Below, piece by piece: positions 48,610 through 58,098 of a DNA stretch of 64,000 nt; the stretch's first letter is position 1, and every line of letters starts with the position of its first letter. The notes under the pieces are model-generated. The model saw nothing but the letters and a program-made list of their open reading frames with translations. It was not told the origin of the DNA and searched no databases. The translations under genes were made by a program, and so were the position numbers. Location: positions 1 to 64,000 of the forward strand of contig NZ_JAUKFY010000010.1 in NCBI RefSeq assembly GCF_030489605.1, written 5' to 3'. The DNA is from Brevibacillus laterosporus (lineage in GTDB: Bacteria > Bacillota > Bacilli > Brevibacillales > Brevibacillaceae).

Positions 48610-49716
48610 GTGAGCTTGGCAAAAGGTAGTGAAGAGAGACAGGAATTCTTGAGAAATCAATCCCGATCGCGGAAAAAACGAAGCGGTGGGTTTATTGTAA
48701 AAGGATTGCTTTGGGCTACATTGCTTGTCCTAGTCGTAGGCGGCGTGGGAACCTATTATGCATATCAACAGCTGCAACCAAGCCCAATCACAGCTACAGT
48801 CGAAGTAGATATCCCTCCAGGTTCTAGTGTCAAGCAGATAGCTGCATTGCTAGAGCAGAATGGCATTATTAAGAATGCCGCTCTATTCTCGTATTATGTT
48901 CGCTATCAGGGAGTAGCTGGTGATCTGAAAGCAGGAACCTATCAGTTTGATCAGCAAGTGACCATCGATCAATTGATTAAAACGCTGAGCGAAGGAACTC
49001 AAGCAGAAGTGGCACGCTTTACCATACCAGAGGGCTGGAATGTAGGCCAGATTGCAGATGCGCTTGCTAAAAAAGGGCTAATTGAGAAAGATATTTTTAT
49101 AAAGGAAATAAATGAGGGAGATTTCCCTGAATTTCCATTTGTCTCGTCTATTCCGAAGATAGAAGGGCGAAAATACCGGCTAGAGGGATATTTGTTCCCA
49201 GAAACCTATGAGGTTCGTAAGGGAGCAACTGAGCATGAGATTATCGCCAAAATGCTGGGGCAGTTTGAAAAAGAGTGGAAGCCGGAATGGAGCGAGCAAA
49301 TAAAGAAGCACCAGTTAACAATGGATGAAGCTGTTAATTTGGCGGCGATTGTCGAGCGCGAAGTGGTAGTAGATCATGAAAGGCCAATTGTAGCCGGAAT
49401 TTTTTATAATCGAATGCGTGATGGCTGGAAATTACAATCATGCGCCACTGTACAATTTGTCTTAGGCAAACAACGTGATCGCATTACATTTGATGATTTA
49501 AAGATAGCGAGTCCATATAACACGTATCTCCATGAGGGCCTGCCACCTGGACCTATTGCGAGCCCTGGCAGAGCGTCGCTTGAGTCGGTCGTAAATCCGC
49601 AAAAAAACGAATACTTCTTCTTTGTGACGAAAAAGGACGGGACACAGGAGCATTATTTCTCCAAAACATTTGCAGAGCATGCTTCCAAAAATGCGAAAAG
49701 TCAAGGAAGTTGGTAA
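48610..49716 (+). CDS. mltG: Endolytic murein transglycosylase MltG
   Basis: 368 residues from GTG at 48610; TTG at 48616 has a better distance (10 bases) from GAGGAG and would shorten it by two residues. Basic N-terminus (RSRKKR), one membrane helix (about 29-52), a LysM-like domain (VDIPPGSSVKQIAALLEQNG), and the YceG catalytic domain with LEGYLFPETYEV, the catalytic Glu in AAIVEREVV and LPPGPIASPGRASLES. It cleaves nascent glycan strands at the membrane. Start of a run leading to the trmR group. Confidence 0.94.
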   Translation: MSLAKGSEERQEFLRNQSRSRKKRSGGFIVKGLLWATLLVLVVGGVGTYYAYQQLQPSPITATVEVDIPPGSSVKQIAALLEQNGIIKNAALFSYYVRYQGVAGDLKAGTYQFDQQVTIDQLIKTLSEGTQAEVARFTIPEGWNVGQIADALAKKGLIEKDIFIKEINEGDFPEFPFVSSIPKIEGRKYRLEGYLFPETYEVRKGATEHEIIAKMLGQFEKEWKPEWSEQIKKHQLTMDEAVNLAAIVEREVVVDHERPIVAGIFYNRMRDGWKLQSCATVQFVLGKQRDRITFDDLKIASPYNTYLHEGLPPGPIASPGRASLESVVNPQKNEYFFFVTKKDGTQEHYFSKTFAEHASKNAKSQGSW

Positions 49717-49727
49717 CAAAACGATAG

Positions 49728-49755
49728 TGGCTGTTTTGGCGAAATGTGTTATAAT
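49728..49755 (+). promoter_or_regulatory. Possible promoter of the trmR-trhP1-trhP2-udk operon
   Basis: Extended -10 TGTTATAAT (TATAAT at 49750-49755) with a weak TGGCTG 16 bases upstream. Confidence 0.5.
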
Positions 49756-49837
49756 AGAACGGTTGTGAATTAGTTTATGACAGATTCTATACCAAAATGT
49801 ATACTATCTGGTTGAAAGAGAACGGGGGACCTTCCAC

Positions 49838-50491
49838 ATGATTACGAACCCTGCGATAGATCATTATTTACAAAATCTCATTCCACAGCGCTCCCCGCTA
49901 TTAACGCGACTAGAGCAGGAGGCACGTGAAGAGAATATCCCTATCATTCAATTGACTGGGGCCCAATTCTTACGTACCTTACTGTTAATCAAAAGACCCA
50001 AAAGCATCTTGGAAGTAGGTACAGCCATTGGTTATTCAACAATTTGGCTGGCTGAGGCTGCTCCTACGGCAAAAATAATAACAATGGAACTTGATGAAGA
50101 GCGGATCACCCGCGCGCGGACTTCTTTTAAGGAAGCTGGCCTAGAAGATCGGATTGAACTGATTGAGGGTGACGCGACAAAGGGTTTGTCTGGTTCATAT
50201 GAGTTTGATTGTCTGTTTATTGATGCAGCCAAAGGACAATATCTCACCTTTTTACAATTATACCTTCCTCTTTTAAAAGAAGGAGGTTTAGTAATTACGG
50301 ACAATGTTTTATACCGTGGTCTTGTTACCGATCCGCAAGCAGCGGGAAAACGGCAAAAGAAAATGGTTGAGAAGATTGATGGATTTAATAAGCATCTCAT
50401 GGGACACCCCCAATTAGAAACTTCAATTGTACCTATAGGGGATGGGATCGCGGTTAGTGTAAAGCAGACGAGAGGAGAGGGCAGTGCGTGA
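49838..50491 (+). CDS. trmR: tRNA 5-hydroxyuridine methyltransferase TrmR (YrrM)
   Basis: 217 residues. Class I SAM-dependent O-methyltransferase: QFLRTLLLI, motif I ILEVGTAIGYSTIWLAEA, motif DALF-like CLFIDAAKGQY, TDNVLYRG. In B. subtilis TrmR (YrrM) methylates ho5U34 of tRNA to mo5U34. The next two genes encode the hydroxylating U32-peptidase-like proteins, giving a complete cassette. Its stop overlaps trhP1. Confidence 0.9.
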   Translation: MITNPAIDHYLQNLIPQRSPLLTRLEQEAREENIPIIQLTGAQFLRTLLLIKRPKSILEVGTAIGYSTIWLAEAAPTAKIITMELDEERITRARTSFKEAGLEDRIELIEGDATKGLSGSYEFDCLFIDAAKGQYLTFLQLYLPLLKEGGLVITDNVLYRGLVTDPQAAGKRQKKMVEKIDGFNKHLMGHPQLETSIVPIGDGIAVSVKQTRGEGSA

Positions 50492-51429
50492 AAAAGCCTG
50501 AACTATTGGTTACGGTAAAAAAATTAGCTGATGTCCTGCCGCTAATTGAGGCCGGTGCAGATGCTCTAAGCATTGGAGAAGCACGCTACGGACTACGCAA
50601 TGCAGGAGACTTTACCGTTGAAGAAATAGACGAAGCGATTCGCTTGGCACATAGCAAGGGTGCTAAGGTGTACATCAATATAAATTCGTTATTGCACAAT
50701 GAAGAATTAGATGGATTAGACGATTTTCTGGTTCATTTGGAAGCAGTAGGAGCAGATGCGGTAGTGTTCGGTGACCCTGCTGTGCTGGTTGCTGCTAAAC
50801 AAGTGGCTCCGAAGCTAAAGCTGCACTGGAGCATGGAAATGCTATCCACAAGCTACGATACGATTAATTATTGGGCAGAAAAAGGGGCAAGCCGTGCTGT
50901 ATTGGCACGTGAATTGACGATAGACGAGACGATCGAAAATCAGCAGGAAGCAAAATGTGAAATTCAAGCACAAGTACATGGACCAACCTGCATTTTCCAA
51001 TCCAAGCGTGATCTTGTTTCGGCTTATTTTGGTCATCAAGGACGCGATCTGGAGCAGGAAGATACCAGTATGGAGCGCGGCATGTATGTGAAGGAAGAAA
51101 AACGCCGCAATATTAGCTATCCTGTGTATGAAGATGTCCATGGAACTCATATTATCAGTGCAGAAGATATTTGCATGATTGATGGTCTTGAGGACTTTGT
51201 GAATGGTGAATTGGACAGTTTGAAAATTGAAGGATTGCTGCATACATCTGAGTATGTCATCGCAGTGACGAAGCTATATCGTGAAGCATTAGATTTGTGC
51301 GTATCTGATGTAGAACAATATCGTGATAAAGCGGCTGAGTTTCTGCAAAGAGTAGAAGCTCTGCAACCAAAAAATCGACCTTTAAACACTGGATTTTATT
51401 ATAAACCACCAATTCCTTACCATGCATAA
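50488..51429 (+). CDS. trhP1: tRNA U34 hydroxylation protein TrhP1 (peptidase U32 family, YrrN)
   Basis: 313 residues from a GTG overlapping the trmR stop. Peptidase-U32-like: ELLVTVKKLADVLPLIEAGAD, SLLHNEELDGLDDF, QAQVHGPTCIF, ISAEDICMIDGL, DSLKIEGLLHTSEYV. These proteins act with prephenate-derived cofactors to form ho5U34 and are not thought to be true proteases. Partner of TrhP2, encoded 45 bases downstream. Confidence 0.9.
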   Translation: MKKPELLVTVKKLADVLPLIEAGADALSIGEARYGLRNAGDFTVEEIDEAIRLAHSKGAKVYININSLLHNEELDGLDDFLVHLEAVGADAVVFGDPAVLVAAKQVAPKLKLHWSMEMLSTSYDTINYWAEKGASRAVLARELTIDETIENQQEAKCEIQAQVHGPTCIFQSKRDLVSAYFGHQGRDLEQEDTSMERGMYVKEEKRRNISYPVYEDVHGTHIISAEDICMIDGLEDFVNGELDSLKIEGLLHTSEYVIAVTKLYREALDLCVSDVEQYRDKAAEFLQRVEALQPKNRPLNTGFYYKPPIPYHA

Positions 51430-51474
51430 TTAGGAAAGAAGACTTGCGTAAATTGAAATGAGAGGTGAATCATC

Positions 51475-52755
51475 TTGAGCACGATTATAACTCCAAACCA
51501 AGCCGGATTGAAACCGGTGATTGCCAAGCCTGAGCTGCTGGCTCCAGCAGGTAACCTAGAAAAATTACAGTTTGCGATTCGCTATGGAGCTGACGCCGTA
51601 TATATCGGAGGTCAAGTATACAGCTTGCGTGCGAATGCTGATAACTTCTCCTATGATGAAATGCGTGAAGGGGTTAAATTTGCCCATGCTCACGGAGCTA
51701 AAGTGTTTGTAGCGACCAATATTATTGCCCACAACGAAGATTTAGGCGGTATGGCCGAGTATTACCAGGAGCTGCAAAATATTGGTATTGATGCTGTTAT
51801 CGTAGCAGACCCTGCTTTGATTCAGGCATGTAAGAAGGCGGCTCCTAAAATTGAAGTTCATTTGAGCACTCAGGCCTCCACAACGAACTGGCGCTCTGTT
51901 CAATTTTGGAAAGATGAAGGAATTTCCCGTGTCGTGCTAGCACGTGAAGTTTCCATGAAAGAAATTTATGATATAAAATCTCATGTTGATGTAGAAATCG
52001 AAGCGTTTATTCACGGCGCGATGTGTATTGCTTATTCCGGTCGATGCGTATTGTCTAATCATATGGCGATGCGTGATTCTAACCGTGGAGGCTGCGCACA
52101 ATCCTGTCGTTGGAAATATGATCTATTCGAAGATGGATTTAACTTTGAAGAGGCGGAGAAAAACGGTGCCAAGACATTGTTTGCTGAAGGAGAAGAGCAA
52201 TATACGATGTCTCCGAAGGATTTAAGCATGCTGCCATATATTGCAGATATGATTGAAGCCGGTGTCGATTCCTTAAAAGTGGAAGGCCGGATGAAATCTA
52301 TCCATTATGTAGCGACCGTTTCCCGTGCATATCGCATGGCGATTGACTCTTACTTTGAAAATCCGAAAGACTTCAAGATCAAACAAGAATGGATCGACGA
52401 AGTGTATAAGGCTGCGCCGCGTACGCTGTCCACTGGATTCTTTTATGGAAGCCCAAGTACACAAGAACAAATCTTTGGTGAACCAGATCATCCGATCCCT
52501 TACGATTTTGCGGGATTGGTTATGGATTACGATCCGGCTACAAGCATTGCAACTGTTCAAGTGCGCAACCACTTTAAAGTGGGCTCAAAGGTAGAATTCT
52601 TTGGACCAGATACATTCTTTGCACAACAGGTAGAACAAATTTGGCACCATGTCACCGATGAAGCATTAGATGCAGCACGTCATCCAATGTCATTGGTCAA
52701 AATGAAGGTAAACCAACCGGTGAAGCCTTATGACATGATGAGGAAGGAGCTATAG
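51475..52755 (+). CDS. trhP2: tRNA U34 hydroxylase TrhP2 (peptidase U32 family, YrrO)
   Basis: 426 residues from a TTG start after GAGAGGTGAA. U32 signature [20 protein letters not shown] (about 182-201), with further Cys in [12 protein letters not shown] that may bind a cluster, and [11 protein letters not shown]. Together with TrhP1 it introduces the hydroxyl at U34 for mo5U/ho5U. Co-directional with udk, two bases apart. Confidence 0.91.
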   Translation: MSTIITPNQAGLKPVIAKPELLAPAGNLEKLQFAIRYGADAVYIGGQVYSLRANADNFSYDEMREGVKFAHAHGAKVFVATNIIAHNEDLGGMAEYYQELQNIGIDAVIVADPALIQACKKAAPKIEVHLSTQASTTNWRSVQFWKDEGISRVVLAREVSMKEIYDIKSHVDVEIEAFIHGAMCIAYSGRCVLSNHMAMRDSNRGGCAQSCRWKYDLFEDGFNFEEAEKNGAKTLFAEGEEQYTMSPKDLSMLPYIADMIEAGVDSLKVEGRMKSIHYVATVSRAYRMAIDSYFENPKDFKIKQEWIDEVYKAAPRTLSTGFFYGSPSTQEQIFGEPDHPIPYDFAGLVMDYDPATSIATVQVRNHFKVGSKVEFFGPDTFFAQQVEQIWHHVTDEALDAARHPMSLVKMKVNQPVKPYDMMRKEL

Positions 52756-52756
52756 A

Positions 52757-53398
52757 ATGGGTCGCCCCGTACTGATTGGGGTAGCCGGGGGAAGCGGGTC
52801 CGGTAAAACCACCGTTGCAAGAGAATTATACCGCCAGTTTAAAGACGAGAGCGTCTTGATGATTGAGCAGGATTCTTATTACAAGGATCAAAGCTACATG
52901 ACAATGGATGAGCGTGTAAAAACAAATTACGACCATCCTTTTGCTTTTGATAATGACCTGTTGCTAACACACCTCCATGAGCTACTCAACTATCGAGCAA
53001 TCGAAAAACCGCAATATGATTTTAAGGAGCATACCAGAGCGGCAACGACAGTCTGTGTCCAGCCTGCCGATGTTATTATCCTTGAAGGTATGTTGATCCT
53101 AGAAGACCAACGTATTCGCGATATGATGGATATTAAGGTATTTGTTGATACAGATGCCGATGTTCGCATCGTGAGGCGTATTCAGCGCGATATTGAGGAG
53201 CGCGGACGCAGTTTAGACAGTGTTGTCCAACAATATTTAAATGTTGTTCGTCCTATGCATTTGCAATTTATCGAACCTACTAAGCGCTATGCAAATATCA
53301 TTATTCCAGAGGGTGGCTATAACAAGGTAGCACTTGATCTGCTCTCTACGAAGATTCACAACATCTTACATGATAAGAACCAATGTTTTTTTGAATAA
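52757..53398 (+). CDS. udk: Uridine kinase
   Basis: 213 residues. P-loop [58 protein letters not shown]. It phosphorylates uridine or cytidine in pyrimidine salvage. Last gene of the trmR operon; a terminator follows. Confidence 0.96.
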   Translation: MGRPVLIGVAGGSGSGKTTVARELYRQFKDESVLMIEQDSYYKDQSYMTMDERVKTNYDHPFAFDNDLLLTHLHELLNYRAIEKPQYDFKEHTRAATTVCVQPADVIILEGMLILEDQRIRDMMDIKVFVDTDADVRIVRRIQRDIEERGRSLDSVVQQYLNVVRPMHLQFIEPTKRYANIIIPEGGYNKVALDLLSTKIHNILHDKNQCFFE

Positions 53399-53418
53399 GC
53401 ATAGCTGTTTCATGAATG

Positions 53419-53461
53419 AAAAAAGACTCATGCCATCTTTTGTATGGCGTGGGTCTTTTTG
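53419..53461 (+). terminator. Terminator after udk
   Basis: AAAAGACtCATGCCAT / ATGGCGTGgGTCTTTTT. Confidence 0.9.
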
Positions 53462-53522
53462 GTTTGAAAAAGTGCCTGAAGGGAGATACTGGTGAGAAAA
53501 ACGAGAGGAGGTTAGAAAGAAA

Positions 53523-55322
53523 ATGGACCTGCAAGTGCTGCATAAACGCAGAAGCTTTCTCATCCTATTAATCATTAGTTTGTTGTTTGGAGGCTTATTG
53601 GTTAGGCTTTGGTGGATTCAGGTAGCAGCAACTAATTCATTTTCCCCTCATAAAATTGATTTGGTTAAAGCGGCGGTTAGGCAAAGACAGCAAGCTATTA
53701 CATTAAACAGCGGTCGAGGTGAAATCACAGATCGTCATGGAGAACCACTTACAGGCGTAGAAAAGAATGCGCTCATTATTTTTCCGTTGGCTCGTGGAAA
53801 TGCGGAGGTAAATGAGAAAATCAGAAAGGTAGCTGAGATTGTGCAAAGCAGGGAGTCTGAAATCATGAAAATGATTCAGAATGGAAAAAATCCGGCTCCT
53901 TTGCGTGATTTTGCTGGAAATATTATTGAGCTAAATGAAAAACAGATGAAGCAAATTAATGATTTAAAAATTCCTGGCATTTTATCCGTAGCAATGACGG
54001 AACGCTATGCCCCAACAAGCATCGCTAAACAGGTGATCGGGTATGTAAGTCAAAATCCTGAGCGAATCGCACAATTATATCCAGATGATTTGCGCAATGG
54101 AAAAATGATGCCGGATACCCCAATTGGGTCTTCAGGACTGGAGAGAACGTTCGATCGATTTTTACAAGGAATGCAGCCCTCCATCCTCTCTTATTATGTA
54201 GATGGTCAAGGAAATCCCTTAAGTGGATTGGATACCAGATTTTCGATAGAGGATAATGCCTTTTACCCATTGACAGTCAAAACAACAATGGATCGCCAAA
54301 TTCAAGCATTTATGGAACAGGCCATGGATATGGCAGGAATAGAAGCTGGGGCGATCGTAGTGCTGGATGTGAAAAATAGTGATATCCTGGCAATGGCTTC
54401 TCGTCCAAAGTTTGATCCAACAAAGGTGAATGTGGAAGAAGGAAATTGGAAAAACCAAGCATTGATTCAGATTTCACCAGGGTCGGTTTACAAAACAGTC
54501 GTAGCTGCTGCAGCACTAGAGGATGGGGTTGTATCCCCTAGTGAAACCTTTACCTGTGAAGGCAGCTATGGTAAATATGGATTCTCCTGCTGGAAAAAAG
54601 AAGGTCACGGACACTTAACGATGCTGGAGGCCTTTGCAGAGTCATGTAATATTACTTTTGCAGAAATCGCCAAGCGTTTAGGAGGAGAACGGCTCCTGAA
54701 GCAGGCAGAGAAAATGGGACTGACCAAGCAGGTTGGCTGGCAGATTGACCAGTTGTATAAAATGGAGAACTTTAAGCAGCTAGACGGAGAAGAAAGTGGA
54801 CAAGTGTTTGCTAAAGGAGTTTCGCCAAATGATGAGGGTGTTCTCATTCAGACAGCAATTGGTCAGCGAGATGTGCAAATATCTCCTCTGCAAGCAGCAA
54901 ATATGATGGCTATGATTGCCAGAGGCGGAACAGCAAAAGAAGCCCGCCTTGTCTCGGAAATTGAATATCGAAATGGAAGTCGCTTTTATGAGTTTTCACA
55001 GAAGGATTTAACTGGCGCAGGAGTGGATAAGGTTACTTCGCAAAAGCTCTCGCGTTTTCTACAGGAGGTTGTCCGACAAGGCACGGGCAGCTCCTTGAAA
55101 GACCTGCCGTTATCTGTTGCTGGTAAAAGCGGAACCGCACAGGTCTTGTATAAAGGAGAGCCTAAGGTGCATCAGTGGTTTGCTGGATTTGCTCCTGCTA
55201 ATAGTCCGCGATACGCTATTGTAGTGGTAGCGAAAAATCAACAGATATCAGGGGCGAATAAAGCGACGCAAGCATTTAAATTAGCTATTGAGCGGCTTGC
55301 GACGTTTGAACTTCGATCCTAG
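53523..55322 (+). CDS. pbpI: Class B penicillin-binding protein (PbpI-like)
   Basis: 599 residues. Short cytoplasmic tail and one membrane helix (13-31), PBP dimer domain (GRGEITDRHGEPL, SSGLERTFD), transpeptidase domain with catalytic SVYK in SPGSVYKT (about 320), SCN in AESCNITF, and KSG in VAGKSGTAQ. It cross-links peptidoglycan on the outer face of the membrane. B. subtilis pbpI (yrrR) is similarly near udk and yrrO. Its 3' end overlaps the convergent JAMM gene by 38 bases. Confidence 0.9.
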   Translation: MDLQVLHKRRSFLILLIISLLFGGLLVRLWWIQVAATNSFSPHKIDLVKAAVRQRQQAITLNSGRGEITDRHGEPLTGVEKNALIIFPLARGNAEVNEKIRKVAEIVQSRESEIMKMIQNGKNPAPLRDFAGNIIELNEKQMKQINDLKIPGILSVAMTERYAPTSIAKQVIGYVSQNPERIAQLYPDDLRNGKMMPDTPIGSSGLERTFDRFLQGMQPSILSYYVDGQGNPLSGLDTRFSIEDNAFYPLTVKTTMDRQIQAFMEQAMDMAGIEAGAIVVLDVKNSDILAMASRPKFDPTKVNVEEGNWKNQALIQISPGSVYKTVVAAAALEDGVVSPSETFTCEGSYGKYGFSCWKKEGHGHLTMLEAFAESCNITFAEIAKRLGGERLLKQAEKMGLTKQVGWQIDQLYKMENFKQLDGEESGQVFAKGVSPNDEGVLIQTAIGQRDVQISPLQAANMMAMIARGGTAKEARLVSEIEYRNGSRFYEFSQKDLTGAGVDKVTSQKLSRFLQEVVRQGTGSSLKDLPLSVAGKSGTAQVLYKGEPKVHQWFAGFAPANSPRYAIVVVAKNQQISGANKATQAFKLAIERLATFELRS

Positions 55323-55758
55323 AAAAAGAACGAATCCCTCTTTCTAGGAAGTATGCACGAGCCATTAGCTGTTTCTGTCGGTTATATCCGACTATCAACA
55401 TGATAGGTGAATCCGAACGATATTCATTTTGATTACTTTTTTGAACAAACGTATTTTTGTCGGTTCGACTGGGCGTAAGACGCGGCATAGTATGACTGTG
55501 CCAGTCACCAATGTACTGAATTCTACTATTTGGTCGTGTTTTACGCTTAATGATACGTTGAAGATAATTATCATCAAATAAAATGGAATGCTGCATCCGT
55601 AGTGCATTAGGACCAGGCTCACTAGCAAATGTAATAATCCAACTCTTGGCATCTTGTTTATAGCCTAAAAGAATTCCACCTGTTTCTAATTCTGGATAAT
55701 GTCCAACCGCCCTTCGTATCTGTGACCATGCGGTTTCTGTAAGGTATAAGGTTGTCAT
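55285..55758 (-). CDS. JAMM/JAB-type (MPN) metallopeptidase-like protein
   Basis: 157 residues. The full JAMM motif is present: Glu in ELETGGILLG (about 23), then HSH in GDWHSHTMPRL, seven residues, Ser, two residues and Asp (PSRTD). This is the zinc site of isopeptidases that cut ubiquitin-like tags or process sulfur carriers. No ubiquitin-like, E1 or E2 partner lies beside it. Overlaps the end of pbpI tail to tail. Substrate unknown. Confidence 0.85.
   Translation of the reverse strand: MTTLYLTETAWSQIRRAVGHYPELETGGILLGYKQDAKSWIITFASEPGPNALRMQHSILFDDNYLQRIIKRKTRPNSRIQYIGDWHSHTMPRLTPSRTDKNTFVQKSNQNEYRSDSPIMLIVGYNRQKQLMARAYFLERGIRSFSRIEVQTSQAAQ
55318..55345. terminator. Possible terminator at the pbpI/JAMM junction
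   Basis: CCTAGAAA / TTTCTAGG hairpin lying inside the last codons of the JAMM gene, just after the pbpI stop. Confidence 0.5.
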
Positions 55759-55949
55759 TCCAAGACCTCCTTTCCAAAATGACGGAACTGTTAACTATCT
55801 TGCCAGTATATGTGAGAGGCTGGGAGGACGTGTATTGGTCAAGTGGCTATACCAAAAACAAAAAAGAAGAATAACAGGACAAAATACCCTGTTCTTTTGT
55901 GTAAAAAGCTATAACCTCGAATTTTTTACAAACAGTAAGTAATTAGGCC

Positions 55950-55977
55950 TAAATTTTTTGATGTATATTGACGATAT
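55950..55977 (+). promoter_or_regulatory. Sigma-D-type promoter of the chemoreceptor gene
   Basis: TAAA (55950-55953), 16-base spacer, GACGATAT (55970-55977), one mismatch from the B. subtilis sigma-D -10 GCCGATAT. This fits a motility/chemotaxis gene. Confidence 0.7.
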
Positions 55978-56030
55978 AGATAATGCATAGGTCTGTTCAA
56001 ATCACTGAAAAATGTGGGGGGCGATACCAT

Positions 56031-57785
56031 TTGAATCACAGAAGCCTTTCGTTTCGTGCGATAGCTTTCATCTCAGTCATCATTTTATTATTTGCCTCGG
56101 TTTCCATTGTCTTATCGTACGATCGGCAGAAACAGATGTTTATTCAAGTAATTTCGGCAATTTCAAAAACAGTCGATACCCAGCTTGAAACCTTATCTTC
56201 AGAAATAGATGCCGTGAAACGTCTACTCGCTGACGATTCAAGCACCTATTCGGGGTACACCAACGTGTTTATAAGTCTGTCCAATAAGTTGGATAATTCT
56301 TTAAAAGCGGAATATATAACAGATGGTTATCTATTTGCTCCAGACCTTATTGAAACAGATCAAAAGAGCCAGCTTAAGGTTATTTTAGCAAGCGATAAGC
56401 TTGTTGAGGCGGGTGTTAAGCCTAACACAGCGGTCGAGCTTAATCCTTCACAGCTTACCGCTTATCAAACAGCATTGGAAAAGGGAGAAAGTATTTCAAA
56501 AACCTTTTTTATGGAAGACAGAGAAATTTTAACGGTATTTACCACGATTAAGAACCGTTCTGATCAGGTTTCGGCAGTACTGGCTATTAACTTTGATTAT
56601 GATTTGATGCAAAAGGATTTGTTGCAAAGCTTACAAATACCTGTATTAATAAGTTTATGCATGGGTGGTCTTTTACTTGGTGGCAGTATCTTTGCCATTC
56701 GTCATACGTTGAAGCGCATCAAAGATATATCTGACCTCTCTTTACAGACTGCACAAGGAGATCTTACTGTTCGTGTGCCAGTAACTTCTAAGGATGAGAT
56801 AGGGGTATTGGCAGAGAACTTTAATGCGATGTTATGTAGCATTGAAGAGGTCGTAAAGGGGATTGATCGAACAACAGCAAGTATGGTCGACTCTTCCGAA
56901 AATCTCTTTGTTCACGCTGAACAGACCACGCAAGCCACGACACAAATTTCCGCCGATATTCAACAGGTAGCAGCCGGTTCGGAAACCCAGATGCAGGGGG
57001 CTATGGAAAGTGTACGTTCAATGGAAGAAATGGCTACAGGAATTCAACGTATTGCCCAATCTGCTTCTCAGGTTGCAGAAGTAGCTGTCGAAGCAACAAA
57101 AGAAGCCGAGCAAGGAAATATAGTGATCCAAAATACGATTGAACAAATGAAAGCATTAAGTCAAACGGTTAATGAAGCTGTAATGGTTATTAATATCTTA
57201 AATGAGGTTTCTGCTGAAATCGGACATATTACTGGAGCCATTACTACAATCTCTAATCAAACCAATCTACTTGCATTAAATGCAGCGATTGAAGCGGCAC
57301 GTGCGGGTGAAGATGGAAAAGGCTTTGCTGTTGTAGCTAATGAAGTGCGCAAACTGGCTGAACAATCGAAAGAATCATCAGATCAAATCAGATTGCTGGT
57401 ACAAGGCATTCAGGAGGGCACGCAACAAGCAATGGACTCCATGACAAAAGGAGAAAAAGAGGTAGTAGAAACGGTAGAAGCTGTTGAACAGGCTGGACAG
57501 GCTTTTGAAAGAATTGTTTCGTCCATTCAAAATATTACCGGACAAATTGAAGAGGTGTCCGCCTCCTCCGAGCAGATGTCAGCCAGTTCAGAGGAGGTCA
57601 CGGCGACTATAGAGCAGTTATCACAAATTGCTCAAGGTGCTACACAATATACACAAAACGTAGCCTCCTCCTCTGAGCAGCAGTTAGCCGCCATAGAAGA
57701 AGTTGCCGCTTCTGCAAGTGAAGTGAACCGAACGGCAAAAGCTTTACAGACTGCGGTTGAACATTTTAAAGTGAGCAAAGAATAG
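56031..57785 (+). CDS. Methyl-accepting chemotaxis protein
   Basis: 584 residues from TTG at 56031, nine bases after GTGGGGGGCG; the ATG at 55983 has no ribosome-binding site. Membrane helix at about 11-31, an extracellular sensor domain of roughly 160 residues, second helix at about 197-220, HAMP domain ([18 protein letters not shown]), then the cytoplasmic hairpin with [20 protein letters not shown] and [20 protein letters not shown]. It signals to CheA via CheW. No ligand can be inferred and no che genes are adjacent. Confidence 0.93.
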   Translation: MNHRSLSFRAIAFISVIILLFASVSIVLSYDRQKQMFIQVISAISKTVDTQLETLSSEIDAVKRLLADDSSTYSGYTNVFISLSNKLDNSLKAEYITDGYLFAPDLIETDQKSQLKVILASDKLVEAGVKPNTAVELNPSQLTAYQTALEKGESISKTFFMEDREILTVFTTIKNRSDQVSAVLAINFDYDLMQKDLLQSLQIPVLISLCMGGLLLGGSIFAIRHTLKRIKDISDLSLQTAQGDLTVRVPVTSKDEIGVLAENFNAMLCSIEEVVKGIDRTTASMVDSSENLFVHAEQTTQATTQISADIQQVAAGSETQMQGAMESVRSMEEMATGIQRIAQSASQVAEVAVEATKEAEQGNIVIQNTIEQMKALSQTVNEAVMVINILNEVSAEIGHITGAITTISNQTNLLALNAAIEAARAGEDGKGFAVVANEVRKLAEQSKESSDQIRLLVQGIQEGTQQAMDSMTKGEKEVVETVEAVEQAGQAFERIVSSIQNITGQIEEVSASSEQMSASSEEVTATIEQLSQIAQGATQYTQNVASSSEQQLAAIEEVAASASEVNRTAKALQTAVEHFKVSKE

Positions 57786-57912
57786 TAAAATCAAAGGGAT
57801 AGCGTAGTACACTTTTAAAATAGGGAAAATACCTACGCAAAGAAAAGACTAGAGGGCTGTAGGAACGAATCATGGTAGCCAAATAGATACATGCAGGTTC
57901 GAAATCATATGG

Positions 57913-57947
57913 CAAGACGGCAGGGAAGCATCCTGTCGTCTTTTTTT
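57913..57947 (+). terminator. Terminator after the chemoreceptor gene
   Basis: AAGACGgCAGG / CCTGtCGTCTT with a TTTTTTT run. Confidence 0.85.
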
Positions 57948-58003
57948 AGAATGGATACGTATATTCCTCTTTTTTAGAAAAGAAAGTTTAGTCATAAAGC
58001 ACT

Positions 58004-58031
58004 TTGGAAATGGACAAAAATCAGGTATAAT
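58004..58031 (+). promoter_or_regulatory. Sigma-A promoter of the SNF symporter gene
   Basis: TTGGAA (58004-58009), 16-base spacer, TATAAT (58026-58031). Confidence 0.65.
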
Positions 58032-58098
58032 ATAAAATTTAGGGGCCTTTAGAGGGGCCAATGAAAGTAGCAGAGAAAAGTCAGGAGCGGAGTATAGT

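Larger units (their letters stand above)
57786..58098. other. Intergenic stretch with one terminator and one promoter
   Basis: The terminator at 57913-57947 and the promoter at 58004-58031 are listed separately. No further gene is seen. Confidence 0.7.
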
